Part shown: piece after piece, positions 10,522 through 21,162 of the stretch
Layout of the letters: the number at the start of each line of letters is the position of its first letter
Numbering within the stretch: position 1 is the first letter of the stretch
Source of the DNA: Chromera velia
Taxonomy: Eukaryota > Sar > Chromeraceae
Assembly: GCA_018398765.1 (NCBI GenBank)
Contig: JAHBMJ010003579.1
Coordinates: 1 to 43,330 of the forward strand
DNA: 43,330 bases
Reading direction: 5' to 3'
Made by a program: the position numbers and the translations under genes
Notes under the pieces: generated by a model
What the model saw: only the letters and a program-made list of their open reading frames with translations
Told to the model about the DNA's origin: nothing
The model's database searches: none

Positions 10522-10893
10522 CAATTACCGTGGCGCCTTCTCCCCGCCGCTTGCGATCTTGCAAACATTCTTGGGGAATCGACTGTTGAAATCAGTGTCC
10601 GTAAAAAAAGAGGGGAATCCGATGCCGCCGCCCACCTTCTCCTGCTTGATTGCTTAAATAAATTGTGTTGCAGTGAAGGTGGCGATCCCTTTGAGGGTGT
10701 CTATCTGCTCCTTCGTTAGACTGTCTGTATCATAGAAATTCTGCTTGTTTAAGAGTGTGCACGAAGCACACTTCACGAGCCTTGGGCCTAAAGTCTCTTG
10801 CCCCTCACCCTCCTTCATTAGTATATCTAATGGTACGTCAGCAACTTCGCGGGTGTCCAAAGCTGCCGAGTTCATCACACAGGGTCTGTTCAA
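10522..10893 (-). pseudogene. Protein remnant with an in-frame stop, unknown family
   Basis: On the minus strand a frame reads about 79 residues containing VPLDILMKEGEGQETLGPR, KCASCTLLNKQNFY and SLTKEQIDTLKGIA. It meets TAA at 10654-10656 and continues in the same frame for about 43 more protein-like residues (IGFPSFFTDTDFNSRFPK, then NVCKIASGGEKAPR) to another stop. Composition continuing past the stop argues for a broken gene rather than chance. A CxxC pair is present but no domain is recognised. It lies upstream, in minus-strand sense, of the 8480-9835 remnant. Confidence 0.45.
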
Positions 10894-11599
10894 TGTTCAA
10901 CACCCTGTGATCGCTGGCCAAGCTCAATCAACTAGGACAAGGCTGTGGTTGTTCACCAAAAAGTTTGAGTGGTATAGACTCTCAGTTCTAGGCTAAAGAC
11001 GAGAGATTGTACGATGGAGTCAGCTTTACATAGAAGTTGATTGTTCCTACTTTGGAGATTCTGTCTGTTCTGCCTCACTTTATACTTCTGTACTTTGATT
11101 GATCAGACTTTTCCTGTCTGATTCAATCAAATGCATGCATGCACTTTGATTGATCTGCATTTGAGACTTATTTGGTTGGGAACATAATGCACCTGGCTTA
11201 ATTTTTTTGATTTTGCTCTGCATGTGCGCGTTCTCCCGTGCTTTGGTCAATCTGTCAGTCAGGCGGCGGCGGGATACTAAGATATCAGACCCCACAGGGC
11301 CGAACTTCTCACACACCCCCTGTCTCGACAACGTCTGATTTTTTCTCTTGTTTCTGTCTCTGTATGCAGGACTTTATGCGTTTGTGAGCGAAGAACAATG
11401 TCCTTTCAGAGAGGAATCCTGTTATCTCAATGCAATGTCAACTTGTAGTATATTTATCTGTCTGTCTGTCAATCTCTCTCTCTCTGTCTGTCTGTCTGTC
11501 TGTCTTTCTGCTTGTCTAACTCCTCCTCAGTCCCCATTTGAGTCTTTGTCCATCCGTAGGCTTCATGGTTTACCCTGTTCGGACAGACAAACTACTAGG

Positions 11600-12340
11600 T
11601 AAATACTAAAATTGCACTAGCATTTAAATAGAATTTACTAGGGAAACACTAGGGTAGTTAGGGTATGTTACACTGTAGGTGCTTAATATTTCTAAAATCA
11701 TGCTAGGGCATGCACTATAGTAAAAATAAAAAATGTCTAACATTTTTATAGCATCAAGATTAGTACAGTTTCAGCAGTTCCTAGCAGCAGTTCACTATTT
11801 TAACAATAGAAGTCAATTGACTTATAATGAAGAGATATATGGGTATGCATGACTTGAGACATCGATCAGGCATCAATCTCATCATCTTTCTGTCATCCAA
11901 CCTAAATAGCTGTGAGCTTGTTTCTGCATGACCGCATAATCGACAGTTAATTCGATACTGCATGCACGTCGCTGCTGGCCGTTGTCGTATGAGTTCGTCT
12001 CTTACGCACCCTTGTCGTTCTTTTGTCGATCATTGTAAAATGTTATAAATGAGAGACGTCCTCAACTTTCCAGAAGTTAGCATCTATCTGTATATTTGTT
12101 TAATCAAGCTTACATCACTGTAAACAATCAGTTTCAAACAATTTTATCTTCTGCTATTATACCAAGTATTATCATAGATGTTACTATGAGACATACTAAA
12201 AAAATTTTGTAGCATTTTTTTTGTTTGCTAAAATAATGCCTAGTATTTTTTTTTGTTAAAAAAAAAATTCTCAGTATTTTAATAGTATTTACCCAGATTG
12301 TCCTAGAGTATGCAGGGCCTCTATCATAGTAGTTTGACGT
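11600..12340. other. AT-rich, CTAG-rich island, no gene seen
   Basis: Composition like 7430-8480: high AT, frequent TAG/CTAG, poly-A and poly-T runs near 12190-12270. No coding frame longer than chance looks protein-like. Confidence 0.5.
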
Positions 12341-12983
12341 AGAGCACTTACTGGATGCCTTGGACCATAATAACGGGCTGCCTTTAGCGCTTCTTCCACT
12401 CACAGACCTCTTGACCTTGAATGGAGGTATTTTTTCCAACGCGCACGGGCACCCAAACATTGTGTATATTCCAACCCCCATGCAATCCCACACATGGAAA
12501 TCCATCAACAACAAAGACACACACGTTGATCCATAGCAAGCTCAATCAAGCCAGCCTCTTGTGTATTGATCTGTATTGTAATACATGCAAGCTTTGTATT
12601 CAATGCGTCTCTCTGTATTGCAATATGCATGCACGATGGAGATCCGGTTGGGGATGTCTTTCTGGTTCTGTATTAATTCAGCCAGTTTGCTCAGCCTACG
12701 TACAGAAGATAAGTCCTGCCTAACTTAGCTTCTCTGACGCACCAAATATACACAACGTGCTGCAACACATGCTAGATCTGCTCGCGTGTTTCCTTCTGTT
12801 TACAACTAACAGTGTGATGTACTCTTAAAGACTTCCTATATTTCTGTCTCTCTGCACACGGGACGATCTATAACAACCACTCATCTCTACAAGTTCGTTC
12901 GTCCCGAACGAATTCAGAAACAAAGTCTTCATTCACGCTTTCCTCATTTTATACCTGCAAGCACACCATTTTACTTCATCTCA

Positions 12984-13140
12984 ATGATTCCAGCCACCTA
13001 CACCGGCAATGAAAGACTCCTCGACAGTTTGGATTCTGTCGGACATATGACACGAAGATGCGCTGAGAGAAACAAAGAATACAGAAGAAGATCGAACGTC
13101 GTTGAACGTATGAAACATCAAGGAGGTTCACTCTCGTTCT
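12984..13140 (+). pseudogene. Possible zinc-knuckle (gag-like) remnant
   Basis: A short plus-strand frame reads IPATYTGNERLLDSLDSVGHM and then TRRCAERNKEYRRR. The GHMTRRC part matches the second half (H-x4-C) of a retroelement CCHC knuckle, and the two upstream cysteines are missing. There is no flanking reverse transcriptase or LTR. The identification is weak, and chance is possible. Confidence 0.2.
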
Positions 13141-13379
13141 TTCCCTCATTCATTTATCATGGGTTTACAAGATGGTCTGCCCCTTTAGTATGGATGCGGC
13201 TTCCAAACCAAAGGCCATCAAGCTGACATTTGAGAAACGGTCATTCATGCGTATGGACACAAAATTTAATCCAAAGACGAAGACGGGCGGTTAATTGGCG
13301 CAAATTACAAAAAGACATGAGGTGAGAAAGAATAGAGGTGAGAATCGAACAAACAACTTTTCCACATACACGCTTCTGA

Positions 13380-15480
13380 TTGTTGCTCTCCCTTCTATAT
13401 TTCTTCTTCACTTCATTTTTTCATCATTTTAACTTAACTCAATCCTCTTCTTTTTATCTTTCTCCCTTCTCCTTTTCTTTCTATTCTCTTTCTTTTTCTC
13501 CTTTAGCTTTACGTATACGCTCAAAGCTTATCGCTCTCAATCTTTCTACTTCCCTGCTCTCTCTCTCTCTCCCTCTCTCTTCTCTTCTCAGTTCTCTTCT
13601 GTCTTCTCACTTCTGGGTCGGTCAACAGTACATCTTCCTTTCTCTAACTCATTTCTTCTTTTCTTCTCACAGTGCAAGCACCTCCTGCCCGCTCTGCCAT
13701 CTTTTCAGGCTTCCACTAGCATGCCCTCACAGAAGACTTTCCTTTCTCCCTCTTATCGTTCCGTTTGGCGCCGTTTGGTTGGTTCGAGAATCTGCGTGTT
13801 GTCTGGTTCTACCCTTATCTGGCTTGTCTTCTTTTTTTTGCTTTGATGCCGGTAACGGGGGAAAAGTTTGGAGTGCATTCGCTCTTTTTCAAAGTGATCT
13901 CCGGCCCTGCACATTCATTCTCTCCTAAAAGCAGTCTTGGGTTCATTCTATGAATACAAAGTCCGACACAGGGAGAAAACAAGGCATCGTTGTTTTTTGA
14001 AAGGCAAGTCTTCATGCATGCGCTTCTCTGTTTCACCTGGCTTCCTTTTCTCTCAGTTTCTCTCTATCTTCTCCTTCCACGCCCTTCTTTTCTGTTCATC
14101 TTTGTTTGCGGTGTTTCTCTCTCTCCAAGTCCATTTCTTCCTTGTTTGTTCCATCTTGTATTCTCTCTCTTACCTTTCCTCCCTTCCTCTCTGTTTCTTT
14201 CCCTTCTTGCTCAACGGTGGTCTATCTTCTATCTGTGTTTATGTTGAGTTTGTTTGTCTTTGCTTCTCCGTTGTTTCCTCTCTTACTTCTATTTCTGCTA
14301 CGTTTTGAGTTTTCTTTTTTCTTGCTCTTCCTTTTGTTTTCATCTATTCTTCAGAGCTGCAAGCCCAGCCTGGGCGCCTGTAGCCTTCCAGCACTTACAA
14401 TCGCTGCTCTCCCTTGACTGTGGCTGCAGGGGGGGGAAATCAACTCCGAAGCTAACAACATACATGAACATGAAAAGAAAGAGGTCAATATCAATTCAAC
14501 AAGAAATAAGACTCACTGGGTTTTTTCTTTTTTCGTCACTTGTATGATGAATCTTCGCTTTAGGTGCTTCTCTCTCTGTCTCTTTACTGTTCTTTCCCTT
14601 TCTTTCTTCACATGCACCAGCCCTCATACGCACACACTGAATGCAGATTTAGCCCCCCTCAGTTCCGTTTGATTTTACCAATACCCTACAATCTCTCTTC
14701 TGCCCATTAACAAGAGAGACATCAACATATTAAGCATGCACATAAGCAAAGAAGATAAGTCAAAGCGGTTCTGTTCCATCTCTCTTCCTCTTTTCCTTTT
14801 CTTGCATGTGGTGTCTGCATGACTCACTTTTTGGTGTTCCTCAGCCTCCGAGCATTCTGTCTCTGTATCTGTCCTGGCAGGTGGACAGATGGGTAGACAT
14901 GCAAACAATATGCTCCCTTCCCTTCTACATGCAGTTCTTTTCTCACCGCTTTTTATGAACCCCCTCTTCCAGGGTCTCTGCTGGCTTGTGGCTCCGGCCT
15001 TCCGAATATTGGCTTCTTAGACATTTTCCAGCTTTCTTTTCTCTTTTTCTTCCTTTCTTTGAAATCTCGTATCTCTTGTTTTCTTGTGTTGATCATCACG
15101 AACCTTTGGGTTTTCGAAACGCTTGGGGCCATTTAGCGACTAGCGGATAGAGAGGCTTCCTTTCTTTGAAGTCACCCTCACTCCAGCAAGATTTCCCCAT
15201 TCCTGCTGGAGGCACTGTAAGCATCTGACTGGTTCTCTACAATTTTTTTTTGACCTGCGCATGACTCTCTCTCCTTTCTATGCGTCGCGTTGAAGCACCT
15301 TTCTGATTTCTTTCTTTCTTTCTTTTCCTTCGACCACCTTCTCCATTACCGTTCCTTCTCTTCCTTGAGGCATCGCGTCGCCGAAGCGAAATTGTCCCCC
15401 GTTTCAGAGACCGAAGTCTTTTGCGACCCTTCCCCCTTTCTTTTCTGTTAATCACTTTCACGATGAAACTTTCTCAGTTC
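13380..15480. other. Two-kilobase polypyrimidine-rich region, no gene
   Basis: The plus strand is dominated by C and T. The long frames here translate to Leu/Ser/Phe-rich sequence produced by CTT/TCT repetition and show no motif. A short minus-strand frame at 15237-15461 is the Arg/Lys/Glu-rich mirror image of the same bias. I see no gene. Confidence 0.7.
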
Positions 15481-15748
15481 CTTGAACTCTCTTTTTACTG
15501 TCTGAGGTTATTGTCATATACTATCATTGGACTGACTTGAGGATTACTAAGGATAGCTCGGCAGGTCGACTTCCCTCCGGGGACCTTTCCGATCTTGTAG
15601 AAGAAAATTTTGCTCTCCCCCTTTTCCCTCCTTCCCTCTGCTACCTCTGCTTCTCCACAAAATTTGTTATCTCCGTCTTCTCCTTAACCTCCCCGGGCCC
15701 CTTTTTAGCAAATTTCAAACTTCCAACATCGGCTATACATCGATAAAT

Positions 15749-15802
15749 GTTTGAGGGTTTTTTTATGCATACCGCATCCCCATATATGAGAAACGGATCT
15801 AT
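15749..15802. repeat. Short insertion inside the left arm, second copy at 42601-42652
   Basis: The left arm has about 55 extra bases starting GTTTGAGGGTTTTTTTATG and containing CCGCATCCCCATATATGAG. The right arm reads straight through as CGATAAATAAATAACTC. ATAAAT stands on both sides of the insertion, so the right arm preserves the empty site. A diverged copy (TGAGGGTTTTGTTATCCATG) lies at 42602. Confidence 0.7.
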
Positions 15803-15960
15803 AAATAAATATAATAACTCTATTCCAGAAGATGGACAGGTGTATGTGTGTGGGTGGGCTATGTGAGCGTGCAGATCGTGCTTGTTCTTGCAGTCTCACG
15901 AGTTTCTCTCTGATTAGCCCCAATCGGCCCCGCTAAGCCCTGCGCCATACGTGCGTACCT

Positions 15961-16110
15961 ATAACTGCCGACGCGGGACCGGCCTTTTACAGAGATCCTA
16001 ATACCCCCTCATGCATGCATGCAGTGGATCTTACAGAGATTTAAGGAGTGCAAGATCCACTGAGGGGGTTAGGATCTCTGTAAAAGGCCGGTCCGGCGTC
16101 AGTAGTTATA
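15961..16110. repeat. Hairpin unit A
   Basis: Inverted arms ACTGCCGACGCGGGACCGG plus TTTTACAGAGATCCTAA on the left, and the complementary order ending GGCCGGTCCGGCGTC on the right, with a loop carrying TGCATGCATGCA. First of three related units within the 2-kb element. Confidence 0.85.
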
Positions 16111-16150
16111 TGCACATGCGGTGCGCGGGGGGCCGATCTCTCGCATCATG

Positions 16151-16286
16151 TATACAACTACCGATGCAAGACCAGCTTTTTACAGAGATCCTAACCCTCT
16201 TATACAGCGGATCTTGCAGAGATGCAACTAGGAGATGCAATTATAAGGGTTATATAGGATCTCTAGTCCTGCATCGGCAGTTGTAC
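16151..16286. repeat. Hairpin unit B
   Basis: Left arm TACAACTACCGATGCAAGACC then TTTTACAGAGATCCTAACCC; right arm AGGATCTCTAGTCCTGCATCG then GCAGTTGTACG. It is related to units A and C but more diverged. Confidence 0.8.
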
Positions 16287-16774
16287 GTGCGTGCACAGCG
16301 TGGGGAGCCGATCTCTGTACCAGCGGTGCATCGGCCCCCCGTACGCCGCGCATGTATATATCTACTATACTTACTGTGGGCCAGGGAATCCTTCAAATCC
16401 GCTGGAGGGGCACTTCCTTCCCAAAATGCCATCTCCGTAGCCGCTCCCATAGAGCTTGCGCAGGATTTTTCTTCGGCGACTCTGACAAGCGGGGGCCCCG
16501 GAAAGTCCATTACTATATTATACATTCGCTTTCACGGACGAGCCCTTTTTTTTTAGCCATACGCGCGCGCGTGCACACGTTCTTTTAGACACAAACCACG
16601 CACCCCGCGACCGGCCCCAGAAAGACTACCGCCTAAAATGGTCCCGCAAGCGAAAAATTAACCAAACGCTATACGGGTGAGTGCCTTAATTGCGCACGCC
16701 TGCGAAAAGGATGAGTGCCTTAGAATTGAAATTATCCAGCTGGGGACATTTGACGGGCTATAAAATTGGCATAA

Positions 16775-16866
16775 ATGTTTGATGGGCCAGGGATTTTTGA
16801 TGAGCCAGGCTATTTTGACGGGCCACGCTATTTTGACGAGCCAGGGATATTTCACGGGCCTGGTGA
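16775..16866. repeat. 18-bp minisatellite
   Basis: Five consecutive degenerate 18-bp units. In one frame they translate as a six-residue repeat (FDGPGI, FDEPGY, FDGPRY, FDEPGI, FHGPGD); related GGCCAGG words continue to about 16900. It is probably non-coding, since the frame soon enters hairpin unit C. Confidence 0.8.
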
Positions 16867-16906
16867 TCTTGACCGGCTCATTTTTTTGACAGGCCAGGCT
16901 AGTCGA

Positions 16907-17035
16907 TATACAACTGCCGACGCGGGAGACCAGCCTTTTACAGAGATCCTAACCCCCTCGGTGGAGGGCATGCAAGATCCATGCACCGCGAGGGGGTTAG
17001 TAAAAGGCCGGTCCCGCGTCGGCAGTTAATTTATA
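16907..17035. repeat. Hairpin unit C
   Basis: Left arm TATACAACTGCCGACGCGGG then CCTTTTACAGAGATCCTAACC; right arm GGGGGTTAGTAAAAGGCCGG then TCCCGCGTCGGCAGTTAAT. Arms are about 45 bp and near-perfect; the loop contains GGGCATGCAAGATCC. Confidence 0.9.
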
Positions 17036-17558
17036 TCTGACGGTTCGGGGATGCATAGCACGTCCCAGCATACCGGCCGTAGACTGCACGGCATTGGGAG
17101 TCGTGCCTAGACCTGTTTGCCTAGTCGGCAGTTAATTGTACGTATGCACGTGTGGCGCGGGGCCGATCGGAGAGAAACTCATAAGACTGCAAGAACAAGC
17201 ACGATCTGCACGCCCACATATATAGCCCGCCCACACACATACACCTGTCCATCTTCTGGAATAGAGTTATTTATTTATCGATGTATGGCCGATGTCGGGA
17301 GTTTCGCCAAAAGGAGGTTGAGGGGGAGACGGAGACGGCAAATTTCGTGGAGAAGCAGAGACAGCGGAAGGAGGGAGGGAAAGAGAGAGAGGAAGATTTT
17401 CTTCTACAAGATCGGAAAGGTTCTCGGAGCGAAGTCGACCTGCCGAGCTATCCTTAGGTCAGTCCAGTGACAGTAACCTCAGGCGGTAGACGCTCGGAGG
17501 CAGAAAGCGACTCTGTAGCTCTCACGCACATTCTCTTCCTTTATGTGTAGCTGTGTGC

Positions 17559-17559
<1 letters not shown>

Positions 17560-17619
<60 letters not shown>

Positions 17620-17634
17620 CGTCTGTGTGTGTGT
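17560..17634. repeat. (GT)n microsatellite
   Basis: Nearly pure GT repeats with two interruptions. They lie just outside the right arm of the 2-kb element. Confidence 0.95.
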
Positions 17635-18096
17635 CGAATTCCTACTGAGGTAGATTTTGTTCCTTCTGCCCTGATGTATCAACATGAAGCGTTTCATACG
17701 CATGCAAGCTCCGATGGATGCATTCGTTCGCCCGTCTCCTACCGTAACGACAAATTGGAACCAGCAAACGTGTCCACAGCATGGGCAGATGCATACCCGC
17801 TCATGCAAAGCCTCTGCTTGGCCGGGTGAAGTATCTGTTCCCTCCGTCTGAGATCGATCGATCGATCGATCAGCTTGACGGACAGCCAATGCATGCATGG
17901 AGCTAGGGAAAGGGGATAGGACACAGTGCTAGGCCAGGTTTTTCGTAAGCAGAGAGCACGTGACAGAAGGGGGAGGAAAGAGAGCATATGTGTGTGCCGC
18001 TGTGTGTTTAACGGGTGTACACGTCTCTGTCGCAAATCATATCTTTAGGGGACATGTTTGCGTGACTGAATTTTGCGTTCTCGCTTCCTGTTGCAG

Positions 18097-21000
18097 AGCC
18101 TTCGAGACATCTGGGGGCGTTGAAACGGACACAGTGACAGATGCTTCCATGGTTTTCTGCAACACCTTCCAACCAACTTTGATCGAGACTCTGGCTGCTG
18201 GACGTGCGATCAATCACTTCCCTGGGTGAGTGCTTGAAGGGTTTCTCTTACTTTACGTCTCTTTTCCACTCTCCATCCCTTCGCTTGTTATAGTCTGTCT
18301 CTTTCTCCCAATGCCGCCACCTTCACCTGCGTCTCTTCGTTGAAAACTGCTGCAGATAGAAAACATGGAAAACCTCTTTTTTGTGCTCTTTCTCCCCAAG
18401 GACCGACCGACCCCCCTCTGTCTGCCTTTATTTTCATACAGAATTTTGAATAAAATAAAATAAAATAAAATAAAAAAATAAATGTATTCTGTATGAAAAC
18501 CTCTTTTTTGTGCTCTTTCTCCCCGATAATCAACCGACCCCCCTCTGTCTGCCTGCAGTCTCTTCGAGATCACTCACAAGCACCGGCTGGCAAGGACTCT
18601 GAGGGAGGGGGGGGGGCAGGGCGTCTCCTCTGAGGATGGAATGACGCAGACAGCTACGGAAAAACTGAGTGCCAGCGAGAATACAGGCAAATCGACGCTC
18701 GGAGTTCCCTGGTTCCTCCCCGTCTCCTTCGTCTTGCTGGAGCAGCTCCCTGAGCTCTGTCGGTTTGTTCGGCATGATTCAGGCGGGGGTGAGGGGGGAG
18801 AAGAGTGGAGAGCAGCTCAAACGGTGTTCTCCCAAAGACAGAGAACCCCCCCCCCCTTTTCGAATCTGGGTTTTGATCGAAGCCGGGAAGGAGTGGGGGA
18901 GGGAGGGGTCACAGACTGCTGACTGAAGTCAATGTGCTGACTGCTCTGTCTTCATGCACTTCCTTGGTCTTCCTCCCAATTACCCACAGCAGGAAGTTGT
19001 TTGACTTCTTCGGATGGATTTGATCGTCATCTTCTTCTTCTTCTTGAGAGGTCTCGAGCAAGACAGCCCGTCCCTTTCAGAAATTTACGACGGAGCAGAA
19101 AAGGCCGGAGAAGGAGACACTGCATTGAAAGCAGGCGCTTCTGGTAGTTCCGGACCAACATACACGGACAGAGACAGAGACAAGGACGAAGGGAATGTGC
19201 ACAGGTCGACAGAGGGGAAAAGAGAGACTGCTGAGGGAGAGGATGAAGAGTGTGACGCCAACGACCGCAAGGTGAGTCGGGAGAGAAGAATGGGGATCGA
19301 AGGAAAAGCTAGCGTGTGCATGTGTGTGTTTGAGCTACATGCATAGACATAGATGTGTATGCAAGTTTTTTTGTGTGGGAGAGATAAAGTGTGCGTGTGT
19401 GTGCAAGAGTGTGGACGCGTGGATGTGTCGAGGTCCCCCCCTTCCCCCCCAATCCCTCTCTGCAGACCCCCAAACGAAAGACCACCGAGATAAACAGGCA
19501 CCGACACCAAAGAGAACCCCCCCAAATGGCCTCCCTTCTCCTGCCCCCCCCCCCCAAATTCCGATCGGACTCTCATGTCCTCTCTGAGTACATCCATAGA
19601 CCCCTCTTGGTGGGAGGACACAAACTCAATCTCAGACTCTATGCACTCATCACCAGGGTCGGGCAAACAAATCACAACACGACCGCGGCGTCGTCATACA
19701 GACAACGAAAGAATCCCAGCAAGAAGACAGAACATCTCTCCTCTCCTTTAAAGAAAGAGAGAGCCTCTCAAGGTACTCACTCTTCAACCGCGCCTTTGTT
19801 CTTTCTCTATAGAGAGGGCCTCGTCCGATTTGCCAGTGAGGTCTATCCTTCAAGTCATTTCTCCTCCCCGTCTCCCGTCTCCTCAACGCCCCCCCCCCCC
19901 CCCNGAAGAGAGAAGGAAAGAGAAAGATGATGCAGAGGGAGAGACAGAAGAAACAAAAAAAACAACAGCCAAAGGAGCCTCATCGCATCTCTCGACAACC
20001 CATTCATCCATCTGACCAACAACAAAGTCAACGGGACCAATCCTAGGTCGGTGAGTTGGTGTATGGGTGGGTGGGAGGATGCATGAGCAGCTGCATGGTT
20101 TTGTTTGCCAACATTTGCTTTAGCAAGGACAAAACATAATTTGAAAAAGCATGCATATGACCGTCTGCATGGTAGCTACAGAGGCATGAGCCCCCTAGCT
20201 TGTTTTCCTTGCTTTTGGCTTTTGAACCGCGCGCGTCTCTTTCTTTCGTTTTGTGCATGTTCCTCTGTTTCCACCCACCCACTCACTGCATGGTGCGTCT
20301 TTCTGTAGTGATAGGTTTACGGCAAGAGGGGCAGAAAATCTCGATCACGCGTATTCCAAAAAATGCATGGGTACATTGATACGTCCCGAGTGGCTGCACG
20401 GCTGCATGCAGGGCGAGAAGACAGAGCGGCCTGGGGAGTAACTGGACGGTGTCGATGCTCCGAGAGGCCCTGAGAGCTGAGGGGAGACGTGGGGGTGAGT
20501 GCCTTGAGAAGAAAGTACCTGAGGGTGAGTGCCTTGAAGAGAGCACTGCTGGAGATGACATTTTGAGGGACGCAAGTTCAGCATGGGCATCTGTAAACAC
20601 TGGAGGTAGAAGAGGCGCTGCGTCCTGAGCAGCCCGCTCCCGTTTCTGTCACCATTTTGGAGGAGGGCATCGTGGAAGGGGGAGCACATTCGGTGGAGCT
20701 GTCTGGGAGGAAGTGGGCTCCTGGGGGGCTGTATGGTGGCGTATTTGTCGGTTGGTCTCTGAGACTCTGGAGGCGGCAGCGGGACCGGTCCGAAAAGCGA
20801 TGGAAGCAAGAGAGGGCAAGAGGAGACTGAGAGGGGTACACGATTTGGGTGTGAAGACTGATCTGGAAGGTGGGATTGAAGGGCGACCTGAGAGTGTTGT
20901 AGAGAGGGAAGAGGGCGTTGGGTCTGTTGTGTGTTTTTCTGTGTTGGGTTTTGACGTTTTGCTCGATGCAGATTTGCATCCTTGGCTCTTGGAAGTGAAC

Positions 21001-21162
21001 GCGTGTCCCGGTTTGGAGACTGAGAGCAAAGGAGGGGCTATCGTATATGAAACCGATTCTCTGGTGCATGACCGCATGCTGTTGGATTTGTTCGCTCTTT
21101 TGGAGACAGATCGCCAAGAGGTGCAGCAATCAAAGGAGAAAGGGGGATGGCAAGTTGTATGA
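18097..21162 (+). CDS. Tubulin-tyrosine-ligase-like (TTLL) protein, C-terminal catalytic part
   Basis: TTLL enzymes ligate amino acids (commonly glutamate) to tubulin tails. Phase-consistent exons are 18097-18225, 18559-18788, 19051-19271, 19466 to about 19850, an exon ending 20050, 20425-20494 and 20633-21162 (stop TGA). Family motifs appear in order: INHFPG joined across an intron to LFEITHKHRLARTL; WFLPVSFVLLEQ; LSEYIHRPLLVGGHKLNLR; FLYREGLVRFASEVY; NPFIHLTNNKVN; NWTVSMLREALRAEG; and GFDVLLDADLHPWLLEVN, whose Asp, Glu and Asn are the family's metal/nucleotide-binding set. Oddities: the KP...RG.GI nucleotide-binding segment is absent from the spliced model. A low-complexity exon (19051-19271) fills that region, the usual KFDLR is KLNLR, and the junction at 19850-19960 is unresolved around a C-run containing N and an in-frame TGA. 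The 5' end is not found; exons at 2.7-6.4 kb may belong. Confidence 0.85.
18368..18554. repeat. Palindromic insertion duplicating 60 bp of TTLL intron next to a splice acceptor
   Basis: A roughly 60-bp segment starting GAAAACCTCTTTTTTGTGC occurs at 18368-18427 and 18495-18554 with about six differences. Between them lie TTATTTTCATACAGAATTTTG, an (AAAAT)n run and GTATTCTGTATGAAAAC. The right half-site overlaps the start of the second repeat. The second repeat leads directly into the ctgcag acceptor of the exon starting 18559, so the functional branch/pyrimidine region is the duplicated copy. Confidence 0.9.
19891..19904. other. C homopolymer with an ambiguous base
   Basis: A long C run ends in N at 19904. 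Its true length is unknown, and it lies where the TTLL frame becomes uncertain. It may be the pyrimidine tract of an intron or a collapsed homopolymer inside an exon. Confidence 0.9.
20487..20535 (+). repeat. Duplicated splice donor, 30 bp apart
   Basis: GGGTGAGTGCCTTGA occurs at 20493 and again at 20523. Both contain a gtgagt donor (20495 and 20525), both in phase 1, and the intervening 30 bases are open in the TTLL frame. Either donor joins in frame to the exon starting 20633, adding or omitting ten residues. Confidence 0.8.

Larger units (their letters stand above)
15499..17484. mobile_element. 2-kb element with long (over 300-bp) terminal inverted arms
   Basis: The arm at 15499-15929 matches the reverse complement of 17160-17484 along its length. 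Landmarks include GATAGCTCGGCAGGTCGACTT, TTCCGATCTTGTAGAAGAAAA, ACTCTATTCCAGAAGATGG and GATCGTGCTTGTTCTTGCAG, each present on the right side in inverted form. By eye the identity is roughly 80%. The centre contains three hairpin units and a minisatellite but no transposase-like frame, so this is a non-autonomous foldback or MULE-like element. Target-site duplication was not established. Confidence 0.8.

Noticed and set aside
13380..14420. 180-residue and similar frames rich in Leu/Ser/Phe
   Set aside because: Explained by polypyrimidine DNA; hydrophobic runs lack motifs, plausible splice borders or charged segments.
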